A stretch of 64,000 nucleotides of DNA from Paramecium octaurelia (GCA_905182995.1 CAJJDP010000022.1:128986-192985), one strand, 5' to 3'. Positions 36,928-50,033 are shown, counted from the first letter of the stretch. Numbers and translations: made by a program. The notes: generated by a model not told the origin, from the sequence alone.

Positions 36928-37922
36928 ATGCACAATAATACACAAGCTCAAATAGTAACCACAGCACAGAATGCTCGTTTATTAGAATTGGTGTAGAATA
37001 ACAGAAAACTGGTTCATGAAGGATAAATCTAAATTTGTTATATGCCTGATGCTCGAATCTATTTTGTGATGATCAACACCTATTGTCAAACAATCTTTCC
37101 TAGTACTCCTTGGGTTATACTTAAGTCTGATAAAGGGTATTCCCTTCTGTACCCAAATGCCACTGCTGGTATTGATTTCAGTACTATTTAGGATTGAATG
37201 GTATTTTCATCCAAAAAGGACAAGATGGGGATTTCTTTTTAAATACACTCCAACAATTAGTACAAATAATTCCGTTTGAAAATGCCATCCAAATACCTTA
37301 ATTCAAACAAAGCATTCAGCTTCATTGCAAAGATATTGATATCAACCCATTGGAGAATAGTACTGTGGCTGTGGGCTATATAAAGGCTGGAGGAGAGTAA
37401 GATTTGTACCTGATTTATTCTTAAGGGCTTTGAAAGAAGGTTTCAATTGGTTAGGGGATAAGATAGCCAAAGGAGTGGCAGCAGGAGGAGAATATATCAA
37501 TTCTAAAGTTGAGAAAAAGGAAGATGTTGAAGTCAAACCAGAAACAAAAATTAAAGTGGAGATAGCTAAATCTAAGTTCTCAGAGACAGTTGATGTTACT
37601 GGGGCATATCTGAAATAGTTATTCACTCCAGTTGTTTAAAAAGGGTCAGAAATTAAGCAGGATATTAACAAATAGATTGATACATCGGATAGTTAAGGTA
37701 AGCAATAGTCCTATCAATATTTAAGGATTGAAGGAGGGTCGAGAAATATTTGTGGCTAGTTGGGATGCTATGGGAACTGCTTTGACTGGTCTAGGCTCTG
37801 CATTGTCAAAGATTGGTGATTAGATTGGAACAAACACTAGAGTTATAGTTGAAAAGAAGTATGGATAAGATGTCTCGGAAACATATTTGGGTCCGAAACA
37901 ATAATAATAATAATAATAATGA
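36928..37922 (+). CDS. Senescence/spartin-domain protein
   Basis: Proteins of the spartin/ERD7 family act on lipid droplets and membranes. The C-terminal half matches the senescence domain: ALKEGFNWLGDKIAKGVAAG, VTGAYLKQLFTPV, VASWDAMGTALTGLG and KYGQDVSETY. The N-terminal half carries beta-strand sequence (RIYFVMINTYCQTIF, STVAVGYIKAG) as in the plant-type N-terminal region. Introns are 37169-37191 (23 nt), 37406-37425 (20 nt, the shortest in this window) and 37698-37725 (28 nt). The protein of about 307 residues ends with a run of seven Gln, six of them TAA codons, directly before TGA 37920-37922. The start lies 7 bp from the divergent neighbour. Confidence 0.85.
37899..37919 (+). repeat. 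In-frame TAA microsatellite coding poly-Gln
   Basis: One CAA followed by six TAA codons immediately before the TGA stop of the senescence-domain gene. A trinucleotide run of what would be stop codons in the standard code is here read as Gln. Length may vary between strains or gene copies. Confidence 0.9.
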
Positions 37923-37945
37923 TTTGCACAATAAATTTATTACTT

Positions 37946-38372
37946 TCATTCTTCTGCTGCTGCCTATTTGGCTTTCCACTCCTTCTCTTATTGTAAGGCA
38001 TAATCAATAGTTCTCTAATTTACTTATTAACATCATTACCTTCTTATTGTTGAATTAGTAAACCCAAAGCCATGGATAATAACAAAGGCCAAAAATCACA
38101 AAGGAATCTAGATCTTTAATTGGATTATTTACTTGCAAAAATGTAAACCTACCAGGCCCAAGGATTGTCAGCCACATTTCTACCTAGAAATCTCCATAAT
38201 GCCTTCACTTTTGGATCACTATTCAAACGAGACACCACCTAAGGTTTTCTTACTGCTATAATTCTCATTATATACCGAATGATGGCTTCACTGTTTATTA
38301 GTAGGGTATAGTCTTGAACCATTGAGGAGTGTAATCCTTAACATTGTTGTAGATGAGACGACCGTACACCAT
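37946..38372 (-). CDS. Small single-pass membrane protein, probably mitochondrial, 117 aa
   Basis: Read from ATG at 38372 to TGA at 37946-37948 with three introns (38253-38275, 38108-38132, 38015-38039). It starts MVYGRLIYNNVKDYTPQW, a basic head with no acidic start. A conserved-looking ALWRFLGRNVADNPWAW precedes one membrane helix, SFVIFGLCYYPWLWVY. The tail is charged and Ala/Glu/Lys-rich (EKEWKAKQAAAEE). Size, single helix and charged ends resemble accessory subunits of respiratory complexes. This is inference only. It is convergent with the senescence-domain gene, 23 bp apart, and divergent from FKBP, 26 bp between starts. Confidence 0.72.
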
Positions 38373-38398
38373 ATCTAATTAATATTAATTTAATTTAT

Positions 38399-39232
38399 AT
38401 GATTGACATCCAAATAATCAAAGAAGGCATCGGAGACACTCCTAGGTTGCATGAGGAAGTTTACTGTAATTTACACATCCCTAAATCTTAGTCTTTTTTA
38501 TTGCTCATAATCATAAAGGAGAATTACTCACCAACTCACAACACACTGCTACTAAAACCATCATTGGAAGAGGATGGTTGTAACCTGAAGTTGAAGAAGC
38601 TCTTAGTAAAATGAAGTAAGGGGAACGCAGTCTCATTAAGATTTATCATTCACCTGCTACCAAAGTAATTCTATTGTTATTTAAGGAATTTTATGATCAA
38701 TATGAAATCGAGATTATAAGAATAGGCAGAAAGAAGAATAACCCATGGCATCTAGAAGGAGAAGAAGTCTATGATAGAGCCTTAGAATTAAAAGGATTAG
38801 GAAATGCTGATATCAAATAATAAAAATATCTAGAAGCCCAAAATAAATATTTAGAATCATTAAATTTAATAAAAACAGAGTATTGCGATAGAGAATTAGA
38901 ATTATCAGGATAATTGAGATCTAATCTTTCCCTTACTCATTTGAAAAATAAATAATTCGAATTATGCATCAAATAGGCTTCTACGGTTTTATAAGCATAA
39001 CCAGAAAATGTTAAATTGCTCCACAGAAGAGCTGTGGCCTCAATTTAAGTAGATGAGTTTGATAGGGCTAAGTAATTCATATTAAAATTCTAGATCTGAC
39101 TTGAAATTGGCCAATCAATTAGATCCTTAAAATGAGGAAGTGATCAAAGAATTACAGAGTATAGGTGAAAAGGAGAAGTAGATTAAGAAGAAATAGTAGG
39201 AGAGAGCAAAGAAAATGCTTTTTGGAGAATGA
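38399..39232 (+). CDS. FKBP-type peptidyl-prolyl isomerase with TPR repeats, 254 aa
   Basis: The N-terminal FKBP-like domain includes IKEGIGDTPRLHEEVY, HNHKGELL, GRGWLQPEVEEALSKMKQGE and YEIEIIRIG. TPR helices follow (AQNKYLESLNLI, LRSNLSLTHLKNKQFELCIK, VKLLHRRAVASIQ). The end, KKKQQERAKKMLFGE, is the typical charged TPR exit of FKBP51/52-like co-chaperones. The FKBP domain looks short and divergent, so isomerase activity is uncertain. Introns are 38466-38491, 38665-38685 (21 nt, multiple of three, no in-frame TGA) and 39072-39093. TGA is at 39230-39232. Confidence 0.85.
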
Positions 39233-39714
39233 ATCATTAATAATAATATGTTGATATTAATACTTTTTACAATATTGCTATAATCATAGTGATTTTGGAT
39301 AAACTTAATGTAGTTCATTTATATTGACTCTAAAAGTATTCAATTATTATGATCATCTAATTTAAGTGGCTTTTTTTATTAAACAATTAAATCCATCTAG
39401 AATATTAGTAGAATTAAAGAATAAAATGTATAATATGAGTTATTATTATTACCTAATTAAATAATAAATTTTATATTCTATTAATTATTAGCTTAGCTTA
39501 GATATTTATGTCAAAATGAATAAAATATACATGTTAGATAAAATCATTATTTTGCAAATAGTTATCTTAGAATAATAAATATACAATGGAATGATCCAAT
39601 CTCAATTGTCCTTCAAAATTTTTGTTGATGTACTTAAAACTTTGGTTTTATCTGACAATTAATTGGCGCAATTTCTAGAATTAATGTATTGAATTATTTT
39701 AATTACACAAATAA
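39233..39714. other. Intergenic, AT-rich
   Basis: 482 bp between FKBP and PARG, both on the plus strand. Short open frames only, with no RNA gene or repeat seen; presumably 3' UTR plus PARG promoter. Confidence 0.6.
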
Positions 39715-41155
<1,441 letters not shown>

Positions 41156-41269
41156 GCTTAAAGTTATATATATCTAATTACTAAATGGGATAAATTAATG
41201 CGTCATTCAAAATCAAACCGTACGTGTATAAAAATTGGATGCATTTAGCTGTTGATTTTCAATTAATTA

Positions 41270-42145
41270 ATGAAATTTGTCTTCATCCTAATCAGCTTGA
41301 GCATTCAAATACATGCCATAAGTCTCCAATTGAATTAAGTTGGTGGTTGTACTTGTGAGATGTCCTCAGTTTAAACAGAATGCATACCTACAACTTGTGA
41401 TTGGGATGCTACAACTTCAAAATGCACTCGCAAAACTTGTGATAAATTTACAGTTTAAATGTGTGATCAATTACAAGACTATCTAAAATGTGCTTGGAAG
41501 GATAGTTCATGTTAGACCTTTACAAAATGCTCAGATTATGCATATGCTGATGGATTCAAATGTTTCAGAGTAGGTCCTTGTTAAGCTGTTTTTAAGAAGA
41601 ATACAGCTGGACTTTATCCATGCACAGATAAAACTAATGATTCAATGCACAGTATTGACATATGTGCTGGAATCGATAAAGAAGGTTGTGTAGAAACAGT
41701 ATAAAATGATGGAAAAGTTTGCTATTGGAATCCAAGTTCATCAACTTGTGAAGCTTGGAGCAGTAGTGCCTGTAGTAATTTTGATAATACCAGCCAAACT
41801 GCATGTCCAAAGTTTTCTTGTGATTACAATGCTACAACAGGCAAATGTACAACAAGGACTTGTGATACTATTGCTGTTGAAACTGATTGTACTATGGTTT
41901 GGGATATCACACAATAAGTAGCTACTTAATGCAAATGGGTTAACTCAAAATGCACGGAATTTGATTATGGAACTTTGACATAGCCTACATGTTTGATGGG
42001 ATCAAGTTTATCATACAAGTGGAATTCAACCACATCTAAGTGTGAAGTGTGTGTGTAACCAAAAAGTGATGACAATACAGATGATACATCATATTCCTAG
42101 TTGGTTTAAGCTGTGTTTGCCATATTGATATTTATAATGATATGA
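41270..42145 (+). CDS. Secreted Cys-rich surface protein, probably GPI-anchored, 291 aa
   Basis: A single exon runs from ATG 41270 to TGA 42143-42145. The signal peptide is KFVFILISLSIQIHA. The mature part is rich in Cys, Thr and Ser with repeated spacing units (TPTTCDWDATTSKCTRKTCD-like, repeated as CDYNATTGKCTTRTCD and similar), each about 35-40 residues. The C-terminus is a short hydrophobic run, LVQAVFAILIFIMI, right after a hydrophilic Asp/Thr-rich stretch, as in GPI attachment signals. Periodic Cys with Thr recalls ciliate surface (immobilisation) antigens, though this is far smaller. Ligand and role are unknown; identification as surface protein rests on architecture. Confidence 0.85.
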
Positions 42146-42259
42146 AATTATTAGAATATTGAAAATTCTGTTTGTCTTAAATTTTATTATATTTTATTTT
42201 TGTTAATAAATATGAATTTTTATTTTAACTGTTATAAATAAGAGTAAATAAATATTTAA

Positions 42260-44974
42260 TCATTTTAACTTTAATTTATTCAAACTTCCATTCTTCATCA
42301 TCTCATAAATCTAATTCTTTAATGGCTGTTGAGTTTAAACCAATTTATTATAACTTAATATTATGCCAGTTAATAAGGTCACTGAATCTTATAGAGCTAA
42401 AACAGAGGCTTTGCATTAAAACTATCCCATTTGAAACTCTGAACACTATGATAAGAATTTTTCATATAATGATTGATCTGCATTATAATCATCATTTTTT
42501 AAATCATTTTCTTTTAATTTGCTAATTCTTTTAGCCACTTCAATGATATCTGTAATAATTTAGTTTTACGATTCAAATTTGCTTTTAAATAATATACCAA
42601 ATATTCTTCTCATTTCTTTTGGGCTATTTATTAAATTATATTCAAATTTATTCGTCATCAAAGATCTTATAATTTCAAACATATTGGGTATATTTGGAAA
42701 CACATTCCTCAATTTTTCTTAAACTATCCTAAGTGATTCTTGTCTAGCTACATCAATTGATCTATTCTCATTAACCATTCCTTCAGAAAACATTGAAACC
42801 ATAATGTAAGTAAATGTATTAGAATATTCTCTCAAATAAGCAGGATTTGAATTCACATTCTCCAACAGGTTCTTACAATTATCGAAATCAGAGTGCTTAG
42901 CAATAGTGTCCTTAAGATGATCAATTGCCTCTTTGTCGAAATCTTGCATTTGCAACACTTATGCATATTTTAAGTGGTATTTCTCAATATTCTCATCCAA
43001 ATGAATTGCTTTCGAGAAGTAAATAATGGATTGATCAAAGTTTTGCTTCATATATAACAATTGTCCAAGCTCAAAAAATAATTCAGGATCTTTGTCATTA
43101 ATCTTAGTTGCTTATTACAAATCTGTAATGGCTTCATCAAATTCTTAAATCAATGTTCTGATTTTAGCTAATAATATGGTTATGTATATTTACATCTTTA
43201 AATATAGTACTATGCATTGTCACCTTGTAACGATATGGCTTAATCGTACATTAGTTTTGCTTCCTTATAATTTTATTATTTGCTTAATAGCTCTGCCTTT
43301 TCTGTATAATAAATAGGATTATTAGGTTTCATCTTAATCAATCGATCATACATATGAGTGGCAGGCTAAAAATTACCATTATCTCGATAGGCATTAGCGA
43401 TTTTTAATATTAAATCTTCATTTTTTGGCTTTAGTTGCATGGCAGAATCAAAATTTGTTTTAGCAGAAAAGAATTATTATCCTAGTAAATGGCAATAACC
43501 TATTGTATTATTTATAATAAGTACCTTTTTCATAAAACAAATCAGATTTTTCTGAAGCATCTTTTAACTATTTCATAATTATATCATAGCACAAAACTGC
43601 TTAATCAAAATCTTTAATTTAAGTTGAACAAAAAGCTATTTCTTAATATATTTTAATACCTTTATTTTTAAGGGCAATAATATTCTTAGAATCAAAACTG
43701 AGAGTTTTGTTAAAATCTTCAATTGCCTTTGAATACTACTTTTGATTCATCAAGGCTAACCCTCTATAATAATGAATTGATTGATCTCCTAATCCTAATT
43801 CAATGATCTTATCACAACAATCGCTCAGTTAGTAATAAAGCTATAAAGTTGAACTGATCTTTGCCATAATCTTTAATGTTCTAATATCCAAAGGATTTTC
43901 ATGGATAATCTAATTAAAATATGTCATAGCTTTGTGTAATTGGTTGCTATGATAAAGACACATACCAATCCCATAGAGAGAATCAATATTTTATGGATCA
44001 TACTCTAGAACTTCTTGACAAAATTACATTGATTTGTCAAATTGCTTCAATCCATAATAAGCTTAACCTAAAGTTATAACAATTGTTAATTACTTTTACA
44101 ATTTAGGATAACTGACTTAACTTTAGTGATTTTTTGATCTCCAGCGTTCTCCAAAAATTCAAAAAGTTATTCATACTTCTTTTGTCGTAAATATACATTA
44201 GTAATAGCACTTATAGCATCTGTATACTTAGGATCTGCTTTTAAAGCTTCTTCATAATAGTGTAGGCCTTAGTCTAATTTTTGTTGTTTTATGAGTAGAT
44301 GACCTATGATTACATTAACCAGTTACCATAGTTGAGTAGAGCTACTTTATCTCGCCCTTTAATTTTTAAAGCATTTTAGAAATATGGATCCGCAATTTCA
44401 AAATTATTTAACATTAAATTGATAAAGCCCATTCCAAAATTTCCTTCAAATGATTTCTCATTATAATCAATAAGTTTCTGAAATATGCTCATAGCTTCAT
44501 CATACTTTTTCTCTAAAGTATAAATGTTTCCTATTTTATTATAGGATATAAGCATACCTATCTCTGCAAGAGCATGGGTGTGTTTTGTATCTATGTCGGT
44601 TGCAGCTTGGCAATAAATCAAGGCATTTTTTAAATCGTTGAGTCCAAGATACGCTAAACCTACATACTTAATAAAATTATATACCTTTTAAGTACTAAGC
44701 GTCTGCCAAATTAGGTTGTATTTCTATTAATTTGTCCAATGTCTCAAGTGCTTCATTATATTATTGTTTCTTTAAGAGTCCAAAGGCTATTTTATAAGGG
44801 GGAATGTACCTTTGCTTAATTAGGAGTTATTTTTAAAGGTAAACATTTGTGGAGAACCTTCAGCTTTTCCAATTGCTAAGAAAATCAATAAACCAAAATA
44901 CATGTTAACGATGATTAATGTTGTTCTGTCTAATTTATTTCATCTTATTTCTCTTTTGTAGCCCCACTTCCCAT
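42260..44974 (-). CDS. Large TPR-repeat protein
   Basis: Read from ATG at 44974 (MGSGATKEKQDEINQ) to a TGA near 42260. The body is a long series of tetratricopeptide repeats, for example YNEALETLDKLIEIQPNLAD, GLAYLGLNDLKNALIYCQAA and KKYDEAMSIFQKLIDYNEKS, continuing to about 42950. The last 220 residues are a non-TPR helical domain (MFEIIRSLMTNKFEYNLINS). Many tiny introns interrupt it; those near the start (26, 23 and 25 nt) were checked and restore TPR sequence, the rest were not all resolved. No catalytic domain is seen, so a scaffold role is likely. It is convergent with the surface-protein gene. Confidence 0.85.
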
Positions 44975-45915
44975 TTTATAATTATTAATAAGTAATTAAC
45001 ATCATTATGAAATCAAACTTTATAGCGTTAAAATTTGGAAAAAAACGCAAAGAATAATATAAATTAATATGATGATTAAGAAAGCTTCAATTCAAAATAT
45101 ACAGAAGCAATAATGTTGTTAGGATAAGTTAAATTATTTTTAAAAATATCCATAATTTATTAAGTACTAATGTCATAATATAATGATATCAAGCAATCAA
45201 GAGGATGTATTAAATTACAATAAGTACTTTATAATGCTCTCTCTTACATATTCAATATTTCCAATACTAACGTCATCGTGTGATTCATATAAAAGAGGCC
45301 AACTATGTATTTTATATAATATTCTTAATAAATGGTACTATTTTATGAATAATAAATAAATAAAGTTTTTCTTAAATATTGATTGTCAGTTAGATTAACC
45401 CTCAAATATTATCAGAAGATGAATTAAAATGAAATTTTATAGTAGCCATCTGAAATCCAAAACTATTTTATAACGATCACTCTATTTTAGTAGTTTCTTA
45501 ATTGTCGATTGTTGTAAGAACAAATAAACTGAAATGTAATTAGAAATGTCATTAAATGCTGATTCTGATTATCCAAAATTCCACTTATTATACATCTTAA
45601 TTATATTCATTGTTTCTAAATTATTTGTTGTTAATAAATTGAATAACAACTAATAATAATGTTTACTATATGGTTGTATTATATTCAATACAATTTATTA
45701 ATATTTTTTACGACATTTCACTTAAATACATTCTAAGAAACACATTTTTTTGAACATATTCTTTTACCTCTAATTAAATTGAATAATGGAAGTTGGATTA
45801 ATACAATAATAGATTAGAGTAATTATGTTAAAAAAATTATATTGCTAAAGGAGAGGAGCATCTAATATTGAGGAATTAGAAGAATATATTAGAATAAATA
45901 CAATTTATAATTAAT
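44975..45915. other. Intergenic region with two short open frames
   Basis: 941 bp between the TPR gene start (-) and the reductase gene (+). It is very AT-rich. A 79-codon frame (45183-45422, +) and a 110-codon frame starting at 45786 (+) are open under the ciliate code. The second overlaps the reductase start in another frame and contains IEELEEYIRINTIYNQYVKK, which looks coding. No RNA gene or repeat is seen. The region must hold two divergent promoters. Confidence 0.5.
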
Positions 45916-46647
45916 ATGTCAAAAAATAATAAATTAATAGATGTGGCTAAATATTTAAGAAGGTTCTTTTACAGAGTTCAGAATTTCGTAGAATATAGAA
46001 TGTTAGTGAATTAGAAGCATATCTTATTTGTTGGAGGGAATCAAAATCCATTAACACCAATGCTATATTAGTAATTTTATCAAAATTGGCAAATTGGGCA
46101 TTTGGATTTATAATCTGAATTGCCCATCCAACCTAATTTCTTGCTTAATTAGGATGAAGGATTACAGAAATTGGTTGAAGAAGCAAAAAAACGTAGTAAT
46201 CACTATGATGCAATTATAATATTGGAAGACAATAATCAAATAAAACAGGGAGATGATTTTGAGACATACAATGTGTATAAAAGTGAAGTGACCAGAGCTT
46301 TAATAGCGTCTCATTTAGCGACAAAAATACTTGCCTCGAATGGGATGCTCTGTTTTACTGTAGATTCCAAAAGTTATTTTGAATCAAAATTACCATCACA
46401 GATGCCAACTGCTAAGGTGATGAAGGATTGTCAAATTGCACATTTATGCACTAATTTAGGAGAGCGAGATGATTTAGAAACTGACACACTTGTTGTTGGA
46501 GCATTGATTGATGAGGATAAACTTCATGATATTGTTAAGTACTTGAAATTGTGGGCTGATGGAATAAAGAGACCAGCCAGTGGAACATTTGCCCATTTCA
46601 AATACAGCACACACTCTACGCCTATTGTTTATCCTGAGTTATTGTGA
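45916..46647 (+). CDS. QDPR: Quinoid dihydropteridine reductase-like short-chain dehydrogenase
   Basis: QDPR recycles tetrahydrobiopterin using NADH. From residue 29 the protein shows the nucleotide-binding start NQKHILFVGGNQNP, then HYDAIIILEDNN, ALIASHLATKILASNGMLCF, VMKDCQIAHLCTNLGERDDL, and the family ending ADGIKRPASGTF...IVYPELL, parallel to the human C-terminus. The usual Tyr-x3-Lys of the active site is not obvious. From ATG 45916 the protein is 243 aa. A second ATG at 46000 would give 215 aa and begins right at the Rossmann strand. The extra N-terminal 28 residues are basic and could be a mitochondrial signal. No intron is needed. Confidence 0.78.
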
Positions 46648-46700
46648 TCATAAAATATATATCATAAATATATATGGTAATCGAATAGAAAGAACAGAGA

Positions 46701-46775
46701 TGCCCTTGTAGCTCAGTTGGTTAGAGCGCGAGTCTCATAATCTCGAGGTCGTGGGATCGACCCCCACCAAAGGCA
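46701..46775 (+). tRNA. tRNA-Met, anticodon CAT
   Basis: 75-nt cloverleaf with no intron. The acceptor stem pairs TGCCCTT with AAAGGCA (one C-A mismatch). The D arm is GCTC/GAGC around AGTTGGTTA. The anticodon loop is CTCATAA with CAT at the anticodon position. The T arm is GTGGG/CCCAC around ATCGACC. A T-T apposition lies next to the anticodon loop. The form fits elongator rather than initiator Met. It lies between the reductase stop (53 bp upstream) and the NDUFA9 start (75 bp downstream). Confidence 0.93.
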
Positions 46776-46850
46776 TATATTTTTTATTATTAAGAAACAC
46801 CGAAGGTAAGAGTGCTCATTTTTAAATTATTTATATATTAATAATAATAA

Positions 46851-48001
46851 ATGCAAAAGGTTTTAAGATTTCACTTTGGTGTCTTGTCTAGACCTAAATT
46901 GCACATTTTTGATAAGGGTGCCAAACACACTCCATCAGGAATCAGAGCAACCATACATGGAGGTACTAGTTTCTCAGGAATATACATGGGTGGCATGCTT
47001 GGCAATATTGGTTCTGAATTGATATACCCTCATAATCATCAGTAAGAATTCAAATGGATCAATTTAGATACAATTATGAAGATCATGTTAGAGAATTAAA
47101 AACTACATCAGGACCAGGACAAAATTGGCTTTTACATGATATGAATTATGATAACAAAGAAATGATAGAGTGGACTATGAAAAACTCAAATGTGGTTGTA
47201 AATTTGCTTGGTCCAAGAAAACATTTGAAAAACAGAAAGGATTTCGAGTGGATTAATATCACAGTGCCAAAAAGAATAGCTGAAGCATGCGCTAAAAATC
47301 CAGGAGTGATCAGATTAATTCATTTTTCTGCTTGTGGAGCAAATCCTCATGCAGAATCCCTAGATCTCTAAACCAAGTATATTGGTGAATAGGAAGTAAT
47401 AAGCCTTGCAATATGTAGGTCCTTAATGCTTTCCCAAATGCCACAATCTTTAGACCAAGTGTTATGGTTGGAGACAATGATGACTTTGCTTATCACTGGC
47501 AAGTGTAGAAGAGATACTTCCACAACTTTAACATTGTTCCAGACAATTGCCAAGCCAAAAGATAACCTGTACACTAATATTTTAGATATTTAGATCTTTG
47601 TCTAAGATGTAGCTTAAGCCATGTTGAATGCTTTGAAGATGCCAGAAACAATAGGTTAGACATACGAATTGGGAGGACCTCATGTGTATACATTGTTAGA
47701 ATGTTATGAGATGTTCCACAACATCGTGTAAAGACCTCCTAAATTGGCTCATATTGATAAATAATTATTATTGAAAATCGGTATGGCAGTATATATATTT
47801 GTAGCCTAATATATTCCCAATTGGAAGTATTTCAATATTGATTATATATTGAAACATGGTGATGACATGATAGTCCAACAAGGATCCAAAACTATTGATG
47901 ATTTGTGTGTCAGACCTTTATCACTAACTTAAGCTCTTCAAAATATCTTTTGGGACATCCAAGCTCGTTACGGAGGCTCAAGTGAATTGTATGAAAGATG
48001 A
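46851..48001 (+). CDS. NDUFA9: NADH dehydrogenase (complex I) subunit NDUFA9, 358 aa
   Basis: Accessory Rossmann-fold subunit of mitochondrial complex I. Landmarks: an N-terminal basic presequence-like part; the nucleotide-binding GGTSFSGIYMGGMLGNIGSE; SNVVVNLLGP; RLIHFSACGANP; YIGEQEVLNAFPNATIFRPS; VGDNDDF; and TIGQTYELGGPHVYTLLE. Introns 47042-47067, 47396-47418 and 47569-47593 restore the family sequence precisely. The end is GGSSELYER with TGA at 47999-48001. It belongs to the extended short-chain dehydrogenase group but has no catalytic role in this subunit. Confidence 0.93.
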
Positions 48002-48041
48002 ATTCATATCTAATAAGTTATCGAAAATAATCATAATAATA

Positions 48042-50033
48042 TCATTAATATTTCTCTAGTATTTTAATGAGAGCTAATTCTGTCACTGGTTTTGTGAGAT
48101 AATCAACCATGCCAGCTTCTAGGCATTTCTGCTTCTCTTGTAAATCTGAATATCCACTGCAACCAACAATCATCTAATTTTGGTTGATATTCAATATTTA
48201 TTTTGTTGTTTGAATCCCATTCATAACTGGCATTTCTACATCCATAAAAATCAATTTGTAACCCTAACAAGTCTTATTACACTTCTTCTCCTAGATCTTT
48301 AAAATAGAGTCCTTCCCAGATGAAACGTATTCTACATCAAATTATAATATGGATAAAACCTACTTATTCTGCAATCCCATCAAAATTCTTTTAAAAGCAT
48401 ATCCATTAAAACAATCATCATCAACAATCAAATAATGGCAGCATTATGGTATTGCATCTACTGTGATCTTCTAACAATCTTAGTTGAATGTTGTGGCTTC
48501 GTCTACCTCCTGATATCGAGGACTGATCTATGGAATTTTAAAGCTTGGCACTTTTTTTTTATTTGTTACTTCTTCCATCATTAGATCAAAGTAAAAGAAA
48601 GAAAAATGATTATTTTGATCCTTGTTAGATTCTATATTCAATCCTGAACACCCAATGTTTTGAGCTATTTAATTACTTATAACCAAACCTAATCCTACGC
48701 CTTGTTCATTGAGTTTCTTGCTCTCTTCAGAATTTATCTTTGAAAATGCTTTGAATAACACCTTCTGTTCCTCTTCGCTGATTCCTATTCCATCATCCTT
48801 TACTCCTATTCTCAACTTTTAGTTGGCCAGTAGATCGACAATGACTTATATTCTAGTACAAGTGAATTTAAATGCATTGCTTATGAGATTAACAATTATT
48901 TGCTTGATTCTATTTTTATCGGAGACTATGAATTTGGGAAGAGTCACTTAGTAATCACAAAATAGATGTAAATCCTTTATTTTAGCCTTAAGAGAAAACA
49001 TTTTAATGGATTCAGCTATCAGTTTTTCCAAATTGATAGGTACCTTTTGAATTTTGAATTTTCCATTCTTTATTTGAGCCAAATCCAATAAATCATTAGA
49101 TAAATTTAGCATATATTTTGAATTATCCAATGCTGCTTGCAAATCTTCAGCAATTTCTAAATTTTTTTATATTACTTTTTATTGTAAGGCACATTCAATC
49201 ATCTATACGATGCATCCCAGAGGTTATCTATATTCATGACTAACAAATGAAAGCATTTTCGATTTTTAAATGTCATATTCCTTTAAGTATCGGATCTTTT
49301 AACGATGAGTTACATCTCTACAAATTATTAAGACATTTTTGTCTGTTTTAAGAGTGAGTTTGAATTCCATCAATCTATCACTATCTTACCTTGAATAAGC
49401 AAGATTCTGAGATACTTTGATTGCTTTCTAATTCTCAAATAGGTTGGTATCGATGTGTGTATTCACAGTAATTTAGTCCTACCTCTTAGTTTTTATCATC
49501 CTCTCTAATAGGTCCTTCATGCTAATAGTTTATTGTCTTTCTAAGTATTAAATATCAGCCAAAGGCTATTTTAATGAGCAGAACATCAAATCTCTTAGTG
49601 GAAACAAAGATTTGCATAATTTTGAATTTGAGAGATTGCCAAGTTTTTACTGGACAGAATCACTTCTTGAATTATAATCTTCAAAACATTCCTGGTTTTA
49701 CAGGTGCAAAGAATTTAAGTTTTCTAAGATGAAGAGAATATCTGCATCTTAATCTTTTCCAAAGAGAATCCTTGTAGCATTATTCATGTATGATATTTTA
49801 TATGTGTGATTTAATTCGTCTAGAACATTTAATACTATTAAGCCTTCTGAAAAATATTCCAAAGAATTATAAATTATTTCAGGATTGATATAATGTTATT
49901 AGATGTTACTAAAAACGTCATACTCTCTTTAAAAGCTATCTTTGGATTGATCCTAAGAAGGTTGATCCAAAATTGAAAGCACTCTTTTGGCAACTCCATC
50001 TAGTTTGTTTACTGTTCCAGTATCGAGTGGCAT
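48042..50033 (-). CDS. Soluble hybrid histidine kinase with receiver domain, 663 aa
   Basis: Two-component sensor kinase. A single exon runs from ATG at 50033 to TGA at 48042-48044. The N-terminal 300 residues are PAS-like (YISYMNNATRILFGKD type). The H box is MLSFVSHEYRQPLG with the phospho-accepting His. The ATPase domain shows an N box NRIKQIIVNLISNAFKF, a G1 box VKDDGIGISEEEQ and a G2 box GVGLGLVIS. The C-terminal receiver domain has LIVDDDCFNG, the phospho-acceptor Asp in LIFMDVEMPVMNG, and YLTKPVT with the conserved Lys. No membrane helix is present, so it should be cytosolic. All catalytic residues are intact. It is convergent with NDUFA9, 40 bp apart. Confidence 0.95.
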
